64,000 bases of DNA from Corallococcus silvisoli (GCF_009909145.1 NZ_JAAAPJ010000006.1:496001-560000); one strand, 5' to 3'; positions 16,702 through 26,603 are shown, counted from the first letter of the stretch. Made by a program: numbers and translations. The notes: generated from the sequence alone by a model not told the origin.

Positions 16702-18660
16702 GTGTCGGCCCCGTCGGAACCCGCCTTCGGCATCGTCCTGGTCCCCCCGGGCTCGGTGGCCCGAGAACCCCTGAACGCCGCGGCCGAGCGCGCGGGCCTC
16801 CGCGTGGTGGACGACCCGGACGACGCCGCCCTCGCGCTGGTGGACCTCACCGCCCCCGGCTGCGGCCCCGCCGTGGTGGAGCTGCTCACCTCGCTCAACG
16901 GGCCGCACCTCACGCTCATCGCGCTGGTGTCGCCGGATCCGCGCGGCTTCGCCGCCGTGGACACGCTGCGCCCCACGGACATCCTCACCCACCAGGGGCT
17001 GCCGCACGAGCTCACCTGGCGCCTGCAGCGCGCCGCGGAGCGACACCGCGAGCGCGAGGAGCAGGCCCGCAGCCAGACGGACCTGGCGCTGCTCCTGGAG
17101 CTCACCGCCGACTACGCGGAGAGCTCCGACGTGGAGGCGCTCCTGCACGGCGTCACCCGGCGCCTCGCGGAGCAGCTGGACATCGCGCGCGCCACGCTGG
17201 TGATGGTGGGCGGTGGCGTGGACGAGGGCGTCATCGTCGCCGCCAGCGACGACCCGGGCATGAAGGACCTGCGCATCGACCTGGCGCGCTACCCCGAAAT
17301 CCGCGAGGTGGTCCGCACCGGCAAGCCGGTGGTGATGCAGGAGGCGGCCACGCACCCGCTGCTGGGCGACCTGGAGCGCCGCGCCGTGGCCGCGCGAGGC
17401 ATCCACGCCATCGCCGCGCTGCCCCTGCCCATCCGGGGCGAGGTGCGCGGCGTGCTGCTGCTGCGCGCGGCCGGCCGCCGGCGGGCCTTCAGCACGCGCG
17501 AAATCGACTTCCTCACCACGGTGGCGCACGCGACGGCGGTGGCGCTCCGGAGCGCGTCGGTGCTCCAGTCGGTGCAGACCGCGCGGCTGGCGGCGGAGGA
17601 GAAGGCCGCGTCCTTCAAGCCCTACCAGCTCTTCTTCGCCCACGTGAGCGAGGGCGTGGCCATCCTCGACGACGAGGCGGGCGTGCTGTCGCTCAACCCC
17701 TCCGGCGCGATGATGCTGGACACGACCGCCAGCGAGGCGCGGGGCAAGCACCTGAATCAAATCACCCAGCCGGTGGACGACGGGGTGCTGATGGAGCTGG
17801 TGACCTCCGCGTCGCGCGGCGAGGCGCGCATGGGCGTGGACGTGGTGGTGCGCACGCCGGCGGGCCGCTGCCTCACGCTGTCCATGTCCGCGGCGCCCCT
17901 GCGCGACGAGGACGCGGCCACCATCCTGTCCTTCCGCGACGTGACGCACGCGCGCAAGCTGGAGGACGAGCTGCGCAACACGAAGGACTTCCTGGAGCGG
18001 CTCATCGACTCGTCGGTGGACGCCATCATCGCCGCGGACCTGAAGGGGCGCATCATCCTCTTCAACAAGGGCGCGGAGGCGATGTGCGGCTACACCGCCC
18101 AGGAGGCGCAGGAGAAGCTCACCGCCCTCCAGCTGTACCCGCCCGGCGTCGCCCAGCGCATCATGGCGCAGATCCGCAGCCCGGAGATGGGGGGGCGCGG
18201 CCGGCTGTCCCTCACGCGCCAGGAGCTGATGCACCGCTCCGGCGAGCGCGTGCCCGTCAACATGACGGCCTCCATCGTCTACGAGGGCGGCCGCGAGTCC
18301 TTCAGCGTGGGCATCTTCACGGACCTCCGGGACCGGGTGCAGCTGGAGCGCAAGCTGTCGGACGTGGAGACGCGCCTGGAGGAGAGCGAGAAGAGCGCTG
18401 TCATCGTCGCGCTCGCCGGCACCGCGGCGCACGAACTCAACCAGCCCCTCACCTCCGTGATGGGCTACGCGGAGCTGCTCAAGCGCAAGCTCAAGGAGGA
18501 GGACTTCGCCTGGAGGCCGGTGGACATCATCTACCGCGAGGCGGAGCGCATGGCGGAGATCGTCCGCAAGATTGGGAAGATCACCCGCTACGAAACGAAG
18601 TCGTACGTGGGCGCGCAGCAGATCCTCGACCTCGACAAGGCGACCTCCCATGAAGAGTGA
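16702..18660 (+). CDS. GAF-PAS-PAS sensor with HisKA domain but no ATPase domain
   Basis: The protein has 652 residues. Residues 1-110 look like a degenerate receiver (ALVDLTAPG, LIALVSPDP). A GAF domain follows at about 130-290, then PAS at about 305-415 and PAS at about 425-555 (FLERLIDSSVDAIIAADLKG). A HisKA block with phosphoacceptor His577 (HELNQPLTSVMGYAELLKRKL) comes next. The protein stops about 75 residues later, so the N, G1, F and G2 boxes of an HATPase_c domain are absent. It could be phosphorylated in trans or act as a dimerisation scaffold. The GTG start follows a TAGACT -10-like hexamer at 16664-16669. It overlaps or abuts the next kinase, suggesting the two work together. Confidence 0.85.
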   Translation: MSAPSEPAFGIVLVPPGSVAREPLNAAAERAGLRVVDDPDDAALALVDLTAPGCGPAVVELLTSLNGPHLTLIALVSPDPRGFAAVDTLRPTDILTHQGLPHELTWRLQRAAERHREREEQARSQTDLALLLELTADYAESSDVEALLHGVTRRLAEQLDIARATLVMVGGGVDEGVIVAASDDPGMKDLRIDLARYPEIREVVRTGKPVVMQEAATHPLLGDLERRAVAARGIHAIAALPLPIRGEVRGVLLLRAAGRRRAFSTREIDFLTTVAHATAVALRSASVLQSVQTARLAAEEKAASFKPYQLFFAHVSEGVAILDDEAGVLSLNPSGAMMLDTTASEARGKHLNQITQPVDDGVLMELVTSASRGEARMGVDVVVRTPAGRCLTLSMSAAPLRDEDAATILSFRDVTHARKLEDELRNTKDFLERLIDSSVDAIIAADLKGRIILFNKGAEAMCGYTAQEAQEKLTALQLYPPGVAQRIMAQIRSPEMGGRGRLSLTRQELMHRSGERVPVNMTASIVYEGGRESFSVGIFTDLRDRVQLERKLSDVETRLEESEKSAVIVALAGTAAHELNQPLTSVMGYAELLKRKLKEEDFAWRPVDIIYREAERMAEIVRKIGKITRYETKSYVGAQQILDLDKATSHEE

Positions 18661-18670
18661 GGTCCGTGCC

Positions 18671-20572
<1,902 letters not shown>

Positions 20573-20584
20573 GCGGGCGGGGCC

Positions 20585-21457
20585 TCAGTCCTCGCCGGCT
20601 TCGTCGTCCAGCTCGCGCCGGAACTCCTCGTTCGTCAGCAGGCCCTTGCGCGCCATGATGCGCATCAGCGCCCAGAAGCGCCGCTCCAGCTCCTCCAGCC
20701 GGTCCGGCTCCTCGCGCGCCGCCTGGCCGAAGAGGTAGTCCAGGTCGTCCAGCACGCCGCCCCCGGAGGAGGCCGGGCGCGCCTTGGCCTTGTCCCCCGC
20801 GGCCCCCGCGCCGCCGCGCTTGCGCTTCGCCTGCTCCTCGCGCTCGCGGATGAGGTCCGCCAGCGACGTGCGCTGCGTCTTCTCCGACGCCGGCAGCTCC
20901 TCGCCGACGATGACCTCCTCGTCGTCGTCCTCCACCGACGAGGGGCGCGCGGGCGGCGGAGCGGGCCGGGCCGGCCGCGCCGGGGACGGGCTGGGACGGG
21001 GGCCCGTAGCCACGGGCACCTTGTGGTAGTAGCGCAGGATGGCGCCCCGCACCGCGGACAGCGCCGTCACCCGGCCGCTCACCTTCATGCCGCTGGTGAA
21101 CTCGATCTCCTCGATGGCGGTGATGTTGAGCGGATCCGCCATGGCCACCACCAGCTGGCGCCGGCCGCCCACGTTCTCCAGCGCGTAGGGGAACAGGTCG
21201 TGCTGCTCGCAGAACCGCGCGCGCAGGAAGTGCACCGCCGCCCAGTCCGGGGTGATCGCCGCCAGGTCCACCTGGGGCATCTCCAGCGCCTCGCTCAACG
21301 CCTGCGCGAGCGTCGCCTCCGTGATGGCGCCCTGCCCGATGAGCGTCACGCCCAGCCGCTGCCGCGTCTGTCGCTGCGCCGCGAGCCCCGCCTCCAGCTG
21401 GGCGGGGGTGATCGCGCCGCGTTCCACCAGCAGCTCGCCAATGCGCTTTCGGGCCAT
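20585..21457 (-). CDS. GspE/PilB N-terminal-domain (MshEN) protein
   Basis: The protein has 290 residues. Residues 1-130 match the N-terminal domain of type II secretion/type IV pilus ATPases: RIGELLVERGAITPAQLEAG, a second LGVTLIGQGAITEATLAQAL unit, then VVAMADPLNITAIEEIEF. There is no Walker ATPase domain. Instead come a Pro/Ala-rich linker, an acidic patch (EDDDEEVIVGEE) and a C-terminal helix pair (LDDLDYLFG…LERRFWALMRIMARKGLLT). In characterised relatives such domains bind c-di-GMP or partner proteins, so a regulatory or adaptor role is inferred. GAGG is 6 bases before the ATG at 21457. It is divergent from the aglRQS-like operon. Confidence 0.8.
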   Translation of the reverse strand: MARKRIGELLVERGAITPAQLEAGLAAQRQTRQRLGVTLIGQGAITEATLAQALSEALEMPQVDLAAITPDWAAVHFLRARFCEQHDLFPYALENVGGRRQLVVAMADPLNITAIEEIEFTSGMKVSGRVTALSAVRGAILRYYHKVPVATGPRPSPSPARPARPAPPPARPSSVEDDDEEVIVGEELPASEKTQRTSLADLIREREEQAKRKRGGAGAAGDKAKARPASSGGGVLDDLDYLFGQAAREEPDRLEELERRFWALMRIMARKGLLTNEEFRRELDDEAGED

Positions 21458-21499
21458 GGTTTCCTCGCCTAGCACGCCGCCTGGAGACGCCCAAAGGGG

Positions 21500-21515
21500 T
21501 GGCACGCGCGTTGCG
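21500..21515 (+). promoter_or_regulatory. Sigma-54-like -24/-12 element
   Basis: TGGCACGCGCGTTGCG matches the sigma-54 consensus TGGCAC-N5-TTGCA except for the last base, with the required GG-N10-GC spacing (GG 21501-21502, GC 21513-21514). It lies about 260 bp before aglR. Sigma-54 promoters are widely used in myxobacterial development and motility. A chance match in GC-rich DNA remains possible. Confidence 0.4.
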
Positions 21516-21624
21516 CAATCAACGGTGGAGTGCCCGCCATGTGCCCTGTCCAGCGACTTGGCAAGCCGCGCGCCAACGCAAAATTCCTGTGAGATTTCAG
21601 TAACTAACGCAGAGGGTGGCTGCC

Positions 21625-21653
21625 TTGACACGCTTGGGAGCGGTTCCTAGACT
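21625..21653 (+). promoter_or_regulatory. Sigma-70-type promoter of the aglRQS-like operon
   Basis: A perfect -35 TTGACA (21625-21630), a 17-base spacer and a TAGACT -10 (21648-21653) lie 118 bp before the aglR start. This is the best housekeeping promoter match I see in the window and should drive constitutive expression of the three-gene motor operon. Confidence 0.7.
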
Positions 21654-21771
21654 CGCCGCCACCGTGATCCAATATTCCTGCCGCTGACCTGGGTGGATGT
21701 CCACCCGGCTGGCAGCAGTCCGGAATGGTTCGCAAGCGCGAGCCGCGCCGGCCATCTGGAGGCCATCAGTG

Positions 21772-22512
21772 ATGAACCTGGGGTTTGTGACCAATCTGTC
21801 CGTTCTCGCCAACGCCGCCAGCGGCAACGAAACCTTCTTGCAGGAACTGGGGCGCCGCTGGGAGTCCGGTCAGGCCGGCATGTACCCCATCGCGGTGTGC
21901 CTGGTGATCGCGCTGTCCATCATCATCGAGCGCAGCATCGTGCTGTTCTTCAAGGCCTCCATCAACAAGGAGGGCTTCCTGCGCGGCCTCAAGAAGCACA
22001 TCTACGCGGGCGACCTGGACAAGGCCATCAACTACGTGGCCGGCCAGAAGAACACGCCGCTGACCAACGTCATCAAGGCCGGCCTGATGAACGTGCCGAA
22101 GGGCCAGGACGAGGTCCAGGCGGCGCTCGACGAGGCCAGCCTGCGTGAGACGCCGCGGCTGGAGGCGCGCACGGGCTACCTGGCGATGCTCGGCAACGCG
22201 GCGATGCTCGCGGGCCTCCTGGGCACGGTGAACGGTCTCATCACCTGCTTCGAAGCGGTGGCGAACGTGAACCCGGCCGACAAGGCCACCATTCTGGCGA
22301 ACGGCATCTCCGAAGCCATGAACTGCACGGGCTTCGGTCTGCTCACGGCCATCCCGGCGCTCATCGCCTTCTCCGTGCTGATGGGCCGCACCCAGGGCCT
22401 CATCAACGACATCAACGAGACCAGCGTCTCCGTGCTGAACCTCATCGTGGCCAACCGCGACAAGTTCAAGAACCTGAACATCCCGGCCTCCGCCCACCAC
22501 GCCGAGGAGTAG
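21772..22512 (+). CDS. aglR: TolQ/ExbB/MotA-family proton channel, probable gliding motor subunit AglR
   Basis: A 246-residue protein with three transmembrane helices (about 38-60, 130-155, 175-200). TolQ-family blocks are GYLAMLGNAAMLAGLLGTVNG and GISEAMNCTGFGLLTAIPAL, which form the ion channel with a TolR-like partner. The two next genes are both TolR/ExbD-like. One TolQ plus two TolR proteins in this order is the make-up of the Myxococcus AglR-AglQ-AglS motor, which powers adventurous gliding by proton flow. I infer AglR from that architecture and from sequence memory, not from an alignment. The ATG at 21772 is preceded by GGAGG. ExbB of an ordinary TonB system is the alternative. Confidence 0.8.
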   Translation: MNLGFVTNLSVLANAASGNETFLQELGRRWESGQAGMYPIAVCLVIALSIIIERSIVLFFKASINKEGFLRGLKKHIYAGDLDKAINYVAGQKNTPLTNVIKAGLMNVPKGQDEVQAALDEASLRETPRLEARTGYLAMLGNAAMLAGLLGTVNGLITCFEAVANVNPADKATILANGISEAMNCTGFGLLTAIPALIAFSVLMGRTQGLINDINETSVSVLNLIVANRDKFKNLNIPASAHHAEE

Positions 22513-22673
22513 TCCTCCTCCGGCAGGCGCGGTCCGCGGTGGATGTGGAACCGGAAGCACCGGCGCGCTGTCTGGACGCCCCGAAGCCGGGGAGCCGCCA
22601 GCGCGCCTTTCCTGTAGCCTTCTTGAAACGTCGTGCATGCGCGAAGCGCGCTGTCAGCTAGGAGGTAGTCGCC

Positions 22674-23162
22674 ATGGCCGGCGGAATGGACCTGGGCAAC
22701 TCGGGCAAGGGTGGCAAGAAGCCGCTCGATGTCGCCATCAACCTGGTCCCCTTCATTGACCTGATGGCAGTGACCATCAGCTTCCTCATCATGACGGCGG
22801 TCTGGACGCAGATTGGCCGTCTCCAGGTGTCGCAGGCCGGCGGGGCCTCCACGGAGGAGCAGCAGGAGGAGGAGAAGACCAAGACGGTCCAGCTCACCCT
22901 CCTGGTGTCGCCCACGGAGATGCGCCTCACCGCGGACCAGAGCGCCTTCGACCCCATCCCCCTCACCCGGGACGACAAGGGCCGGCCGGACCTGTCCAAG
23001 CTGGTGGCGCGCTTCAAGGAGTTGAAGGCGCAGCTGCCGGACCAGTCCGCCATCACCCTTCAGACCGAGGACCTGGTCCGCTACGAGGACCTGGTCCGCA
23101 TCATCGACGAGTGCATCGGCTCCGGGTTGCCCCAGGTGTCGGTCTCCGCGGCGATGGGCTAA
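22674..23162 (+). CDS. aglQ: TolR/ExbD-family protein, probable AglQ
   Basis: A 162-residue single-pass inner-membrane protein. After a Gly/Lys-rich lead, VPFIDLMAVTISFLIMTAVW (about 25-44) is the TolR helix with proton-conducting Asp29. The equivalent residue of Myxococcus AglQ is the one whose mutation stops gliding. The rest is a periplasmic TolR-type domain. The preceding 161-bp gap has no terminator that I can see, and TAGGAGG sits about 9 bases before the ATG. It would bind peptidoglycan or envelope partners and work with AglR as a stator. Confidence in family is high and in the exact name moderate. Confidence 0.8.
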   Translation: MAGGMDLGNSGKGGKKPLDVAINLVPFIDLMAVTISFLIMTAVWTQIGRLQVSQAGGASTEEQQEEEKTKTVQLTLLVSPTEMRLTADQSAFDPIPLTRDDKGRPDLSKLVARFKELKAQLPDQSAITLQTEDLVRYEDLVRIIDECIGSGLPQVSVSAAMG

Positions 23163-23178
23163 CAGGAGCACTCAAGCC

Positions 23179-23757
23179 ATGGGCATCAAGGTTCCCGGCA
23201 AGCGGTACGGCAAGCGGCTGGAGCACTCCAAGGTCTTCGGCCACGGCGGGCACGGCAAGAAGAGCGGGTTCGCGGACCTGCTCATCACCCCGCTCGTCGA
23301 CATGTTCGTCATCATCGTGCTCTTCCTCATCGCGAACTTCTCCGCGACGGGTGAGGTGCTGATGATGACCAAGGACATCGTCCTTCCCGAAGCGGTCAAC
23401 GTGAAGGAAGTGGAGATGCACCCGGTGGTGATGGTGTCCAACGACCAGGTCAGCGTGTCGGGCACCATCGTGGGCCGGGTGGAGGACCTCACCAAGGACG
23501 AGTACCTCAACATCCCCGCGCTGGAAGAGAAGCTGCGGGACATGAAGAAGCAGTTCGAGGACCTCCACTCCATGGCGGGCGGCACGGACGGCTTCAAGGG
23601 CGACGTGAACATCCAGGCCAACAAGGACGTCCAGTTCAAGGTCATCAAGCGGGTGATGTTCAGCTGCGCCACGGCCGGCTACAACAACATCAACTTCGCC
23701 GTCATCCAGGGCGGTGGCGCCGCGAGCGGTGAGAAGGCCGCCGCCGCCACGCCGTAG
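23179..23757 (+). CDS. aglS: TolR/ExbD-family protein, probable AglS
   Basis: A 192-residue protein 16 bp after aglQ. The 30-residue basic lead with HGGHGKK is followed by the TolR helix LLITPLVDMFVIIVLFLIAN with Asp41 at the proton-path position. The periplasmic part (about 65-192) is longer than in AglQ and ends in an Ala-rich tail. Two different TolR paralogs behind one TolQ is unusual for nutrient TonB systems but standard for the Agl gliding motor. A strong stem-loop follows 11 bp after the stop, closing the operon. Confidence 0.8.
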   Translation: MGIKVPGKRYGKRLEHSKVFGHGGHGKKSGFADLLITPLVDMFVIIVLFLIANFSATGEVLMMTKDIVLPEAVNVKEVEMHPVVMVSNDQVSVSGTIVGRVEDLTKDEYLNIPALEEKLRDMKKQFEDLHSMAGGTDGFKGDVNIQANKDVQFKVIKRVMFSCATAGYNNINFAVIQGGGAASGEKAAAATP

Positions 23758-23767
23758 GCTTCTCGCG

Positions 23768-23800
23768 GCGGACCCCGGCCGGTTCCGGGGTCCGCGCTTT
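23768..23800 (+). terminator. Terminator of the aglRQS-like operon
   Basis: A perfect 11-bp stem (GCGGACCCCGG / CCGGGGTCCGC) with a 6-base loop is followed by GCTTT. It lies 11 bp beyond the aglS stop. Confidence 0.75.
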
Positions 23801-23808
23801 ACAAAAGA

Positions 23809-23835
23809 CGCCCTGACCCTGCATGGGTCGGGGCG
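23809..23835 (+). terminator. Second stem-loop behind the operon
   Basis: CGCCCTGACCC and GGGTCGGGGCG pair with one G-U wobble over 11 bp around a 5-base loop, followed by TTCGCGTTTCTT. It is tandem to the terminator just upstream and precedes the HAD phosphatase start by 35 bp, so it could also act in that gene's leader. Confidence 0.5.
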
Positions 23836-23870
23836 TTCGCGTTTCTTCCGATGAAAGGCTTCCCGCCGTC

Positions 23871-24530
23871 ATGCCCCTGCGCGCCGTGCTCTTCGACCTG
23901 GATGGGACGCTGGTGGACTCGCTGGGGGACATCGCCACGGCGATGAACCACGCGCTCGTCGCGCACGGCCTGCCGCCGCACCCGGAGGCCGCCTACCTGC
24001 GCTTCGTGGGCGAGGGCGTGGCGATGCTGGCGGAGCGGGCCACGGGGGGCGCCATCCCGGAGCTCCAGCGCCGCGTGCTGGCCACCTACCACGCGTACTA
24101 CGACACCCACCTGTTCGACCGGACGGTGGCCTACCCGGGCGTGGCGGACGCGCTCCTGGCGCTGGCGCGGGACGGCCTCCGGCTGGGCGTGCTCAGCAAC
24201 AAATCCGACGACTTCGTGAAGCGGCTGGTCGCCCGGTTCCTGCCAGGCGTGCCCTTCGCGGGCGTGTACGGGGAGCGGCCGGGCATCCCGCGCAAGCCGG
24301 ACCCCACGGCGGCGCTGGCGCTGGCCCGAGAGCTGGGCGCGGCGCCAGACGCGTGCGGCTTCGTGGGGGACACCTCCGTGGACATGGACACCGCGAGGGC
24401 CGCGGGCATGTACGGCGTGGGCGTCACCTGGGGCTTCCGCACGGAGGCGGAGCTGCACGCGCACGGGGCGCGGGCGGTCGTCTCCTCGGCGGACGCGCTG
24501 CTCACCGCGCTGCGGACCGCGGCCCCTTGA
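23871..24530 (+). CDS. HAD-superfamily phosphatase, phosphoglycolate-phosphatase-like
   Basis: A 219-residue HAD hydrolase of the Gph/PGPase type. Motif I is FDLDGTLVDSLGD (nucleophile Asp near residue 9), motif II is GVLSNKSDDF, and motif III/IV comprises the lysine in RKPDPTAA and GDTSVDMDTARAAG. The cap domain is the small helical C1 type between motifs I and II. Gph removes 2-phosphoglycolate formed in DNA repair or oxygenation. Related enzymes hydrolyse other small phosphates, so the substrate is by family only. The ATG at 23871 is preferred to a longer frame from 23823, which would begin inside a stem-loop. Confidence 0.88.
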   Translation: MPLRAVLFDLDGTLVDSLGDIATAMNHALVAHGLPPHPEAAYLRFVGEGVAMLAERATGGAIPELQRRVLATYHAYYDTHLFDRTVAYPGVADALLALARDGLRLGVLSNKSDDFVKRLVARFLPGVPFAGVYGERPGIPRKPDPTAALALARELGAAPDACGFVGDTSVDMDTARAAGMYGVGVTWGFRTEAELHAHGARAVVSSADALLTALRTAAP

Positions 24531-24579
24531 AACGCGGCAGGGGCCGCCTCCCGGACACCCGGAGGACAGCCCCTGAGGT

Positions 24580-24599
24580 GGAGCGCCACGGGGCGCTCC
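24580..24599. terminator. Convergent stem-loop between HAD phosphatase and desaturase
   Basis: GGAGCGCC and GGCGCTCC form a perfect 8-bp stem with a 4-base loop midway between the two converging stop codons. A weaker inverted repeat (CCTCCCGG / CCGGAGG) sits just before it. It could serve both strands. Confidence 0.5.
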
Positions 24600-24614
24600 G
24601 TGCCACGGCGCGAA

Positions 24615-25748
24615 TCAGGCCGCCACGGCGAGCTTCGGCTTGGGCTGCTCGGGCACCGCGGCCGCGGCGGGCGCGCGGCCCAGCCGCTTGAGCATCCGGT
24701 AGTGCGACGCCACGGCGCTCCGGAAGGTCTCCGCCTCCAGGTAGGGCAGGCCGTGCTCGTGGGCGGTGGCCTTCACGATTTCACTGAGCGCCGGGTAGTG
24801 GATGCTGCACACCTTGGGGAACAGGTGGTGCTCCACCTGGAAGTTGAGCCCGCCCACGTACCAGCTCAGCAGGCGGTTCTTGCGGGCGAAGTTCGCCGTG
24901 GTGCGCAGCTGGTGCACCATCCACGCGTCCTCCACCTTGCCGTCCGTGTCCGGCACGGGGAACTCCGCGTCCTCCACCACGTGGGCCAGCTGGAAGACGA
25001 TGCCCAGGATGAAGCCCGCCGTCAGGTGCATGGCCAGCTGCCCCAGCACGAACTGCCACCAGGTGACGTTCAGCACCATCCACGGAATCACCAGCGTCCA
25101 GGCGTAGTACAGGGCCTTCATCGCGATGAGGCGGCCCCACTCGCCGGCCGCGTGCTTCTTGTCCTTGTAGGGGCCCAGGTCCTTCTGGAAGAAGTACTTG
25201 TAGTCCTTCGCGAACACCCAGAAGACCGTGGTGAAGGAGTACGCGGTGAACGCGTACAGGTGCTGCAGGCGGTGGTACGGCTTCCACTCGGAATACGGCG
25301 ACAGCCGCAGCTGCGGGCTCACCGTCAGGTCCTCGTCCATCCCCTGGATGTTGGTGTACGTGTGGTGAAGGACATTGTGGGTGATCCGCCACATGTAGCT
25401 GTTCGCCCCGATGAGGTCGAACGCGAGGCCCACCACGCCGTTCACGCGCGCGTTGTCGCTGTACGAGCCGTGCACGCCGTCATGACCGATGCAGAACCCG
25501 ATGCCCGCGATCGCCACGCCCATCAGCACCGCCAGGCCCAGCATGGCCCAGAGGCCGAACCGCCCGCTGAGCAGCAGCCCATAGACGCCCGCGGTGAAGC
25601 CCAGGATGCAGAGGGCCTTCACGTACATGGCCCCGTTGGCCCGCTGCGAGAGGTTCCGGGTCTCGAAGTATTCGGAGACCCGCCGCTTCAGGTCCTCCGC
25701 GAAGGAGGCATCGCGTTGGCCAAAGGTCACACGGGTAGGGTTTGTCAC
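24615..25748 (-). CDS. Membrane fatty acid desaturase (front-end/acyl-lipid type)
   Basis: A 377-residue di-iron membrane desaturase. The three histidine boxes are GHDGVHGSYS (about residue 88), HNVLHHTYTNIQG (about 124) and QVEHHLFP (about 302). The Q at the third box is typical of delta-5/delta-6-type acyl desaturases. Four hydrophobic helices flank the boxes. It inserts a cis double bond into membrane lipid acyl chains. Its neighbour on the other strand is a cold-shock protein, which suggests a membrane-fluidity response, but they do not share a transcript. The start is a GTG at 25748, with GAGG about 11 bases upstream. Confidence 0.88.
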   Translation of the reverse strand: MTNPTRVTFGQRDASFAEDLKRRVSEYFETRNLSQRANGAMYVKALCILGFTAGVYGLLLSGRFGLWAMLGLAVLMGVAIAGIGFCIGHDGVHGSYSDNARVNGVVGLAFDLIGANSYMWRITHNVLHHTYTNIQGMDEDLTVSPQLRLSPYSEWKPYHRLQHLYAFTAYSFTTVFWVFAKDYKYFFQKDLGPYKDKKHAAGEWGRLIAMKALYYAWTLVIPWMVLNVTWWQFVLGQLAMHLTAGFILGIVFQLAHVVEDAEFPVPDTDGKVEDAWMVHQLRTTANFARKNRLLSWYVGGLNFQVEHHLFPKVCSIHYPALSEIVKATAHEHGLPYLEAETFRSAVASHYRMLKRLGRAPAAAAVPEQPKPKLAVAA

Positions 25749-26110
25749 TGGGAGGGACGCCTCACGAAATGGAAACGACGGGGAGGTGGAGCGGGACGGG
25801 CGGCCCCACGATAGGACACGTCCAGGCGGAAGTGTTCAGGGGTGGAAACTATTCCGAAACACCGGGGGGCCCCCGGGCCTGTCACCCCTGGCTGCTTGGA
25901 GCGTCACCCAGCGGGAAATGCCCCGGCCCGCGAAGGCGTTTCACCGCGAGATCGAGGTTGTTACCTTCGACGACGTGAAGGAGGGGCCGGGAGTGGTTCC
26001 CGGCTCGACTTCATGCCTGTTCAGGGTTAAGGCGCGGTCTTCGCCCCAAAATATGGGGGCGGGCAGTCCGGCGATGACGCCGGGTTGCCAGTGGGACAAG
26101 GAAGCAGATC
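25749..26110. other. 362-bp gap between desaturase and cold-shock gene
   Basis: There is no gene here. It carries the promoter of the desaturase on one side and a long leader for the cold-shock gene on the other. The sequence around 25845-25865 and 25955-25970 is locally AT-richer and may hold promoter elements. The last 70 bases can fold into two hairpins, listed separately. Confidence 0.55.
26042..26083 (+). promoter_or_regulatory. Tandem hairpins in the cold-shock mRNA leader
   Basis: CGCCCC…GGGGCG (26042-26061) forms a 6-bp stem around an A/T-rich 8-base loop. CCGGCG-ATGA-CGCCGG (26068-26083) is a perfect 6-bp stem with a tetraloop. They end 27 bases before the cold-shock start codon. 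Long structured leaders control cspA-type mRNAs in other bacteria, so a temperature-sensitive role is an inference. Confidence 0.45.
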
Positions 26111-26317
26111 ATGGCAAGTGGTACGGTGAAGTGGTTTAACGATGCGAAGGGCTTTGGCTTCATCACGCAGGACAGCGGTGGTCCGGACGTGTTCTGCCAC
26201 CACACGGCGATCCAGGCGGATGGGTTCCGCACCCTGGCCGAGGGCCAGAAGGTGGAGTTCGACGTGAAGAAGGGCCCCAAGGGGCTCCAGGCGGAGAACG
26301 TCCGCCCGGTCGGCTGA
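26111..26317 (+). CDS. Cold-shock-domain protein (CspA family)
   Basis: A 68-residue OB-fold RNA chaperone. [20 protein letters not shown] contains RNP1 (KGFGFI), and [21 protein letters not shown] contains the RNP2-like DVFCHH, where most CspA proteins have VFVHFS. The ending [17 protein letters not shown] is standard. It binds single-stranded RNA and melts secondary structure. AAGGAAGC precedes the ATG. It is a single-gene transcript between a structured leader and a strong terminator. Confidence 0.95.
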   Translation: MASGTVKWFNDAKGFGFITQDSGGPDVFCHHTAIQADGFRTLAEGQKVEFDVKKGPKGLQAENVRPVG

Positions 26318-26353
26318 GCCCTTCCCGGCTCGGTTGCTTTTCACGCATCCACG

Positions 26354-26386
26354 AGGTCCGGCCTTGACGGGGCCGGGCCTCTTTTT
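26354..26386 (+). terminator. Intrinsic terminator of the cold-shock gene
   Basis: AGGTCCGGCC and GGCCGGGCCT pair over 10 bp with one G-U, around a 7-base loop, directly followed by CTTTTT. This is a textbook Rho-independent terminator. Confidence 0.85.
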
Positions 26387-26411
26387 CGGTCAATATTTCC
26401 CCGGAGGCTCC

Positions 26412-26603
26412 ATGCAGGGAAGGTCCACGAAGCGGCAGAAGGAGATGGCGCGCCAGCAGAAGCAGCGCGAGAAGGACACCAAGAAGGCCGAGCGCAAGAC
26501 CGAGAAGGAGCAGCGTCCTGCGCGCATGCCGGGCGAGGAGGATCCCGACATCGCCGGCATCGTTCCGGGCCCGCAGCCGCTGCCCGATGCGTTCAACACC
26601 TGA
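26412..26603 (+). CDS. Small highly charged protein
   Basis: The protein has 63 residues. The first 40 are a Lys/Arg/Gln/Glu-rich helix (KRQKEMARQQKQREKDTKKA…) and the tail is PDIAGIVPGPQPLP. It lacks cysteines, a signal and membrane segments. The helical part could bind nucleic acid or a ribosome, but I recognise no family. GGAGG is 4 bases from the ATG at 26412. The gene starts 26 bp after the cold-shock terminator, so it probably has its own weak promoter or is read by leak-through. Confidence 0.65.
   Translation: MQGRSTKRQKEMARQQKQREKDTKKAERKTEKEQRPARMPGEEDPDIAGIVPGPQPLPDAFNT

Larger units (their letters stand above)
21458..21771. other. 314-bp divergent intergenic region before aglR
   Basis: This gap holds no credible gene. 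It contains a sigma-54-like element at 21500-21515 and a good sigma-70-like promoter at 21625-21653, both pointing to aglR. The stretch 21570-21660 is visibly less GC-rich than the coding DNA around it. The promoter for the GspE-N protein on the other strand must also lie here, near 21460-21500, but I cannot define it. Confidence 0.6.
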
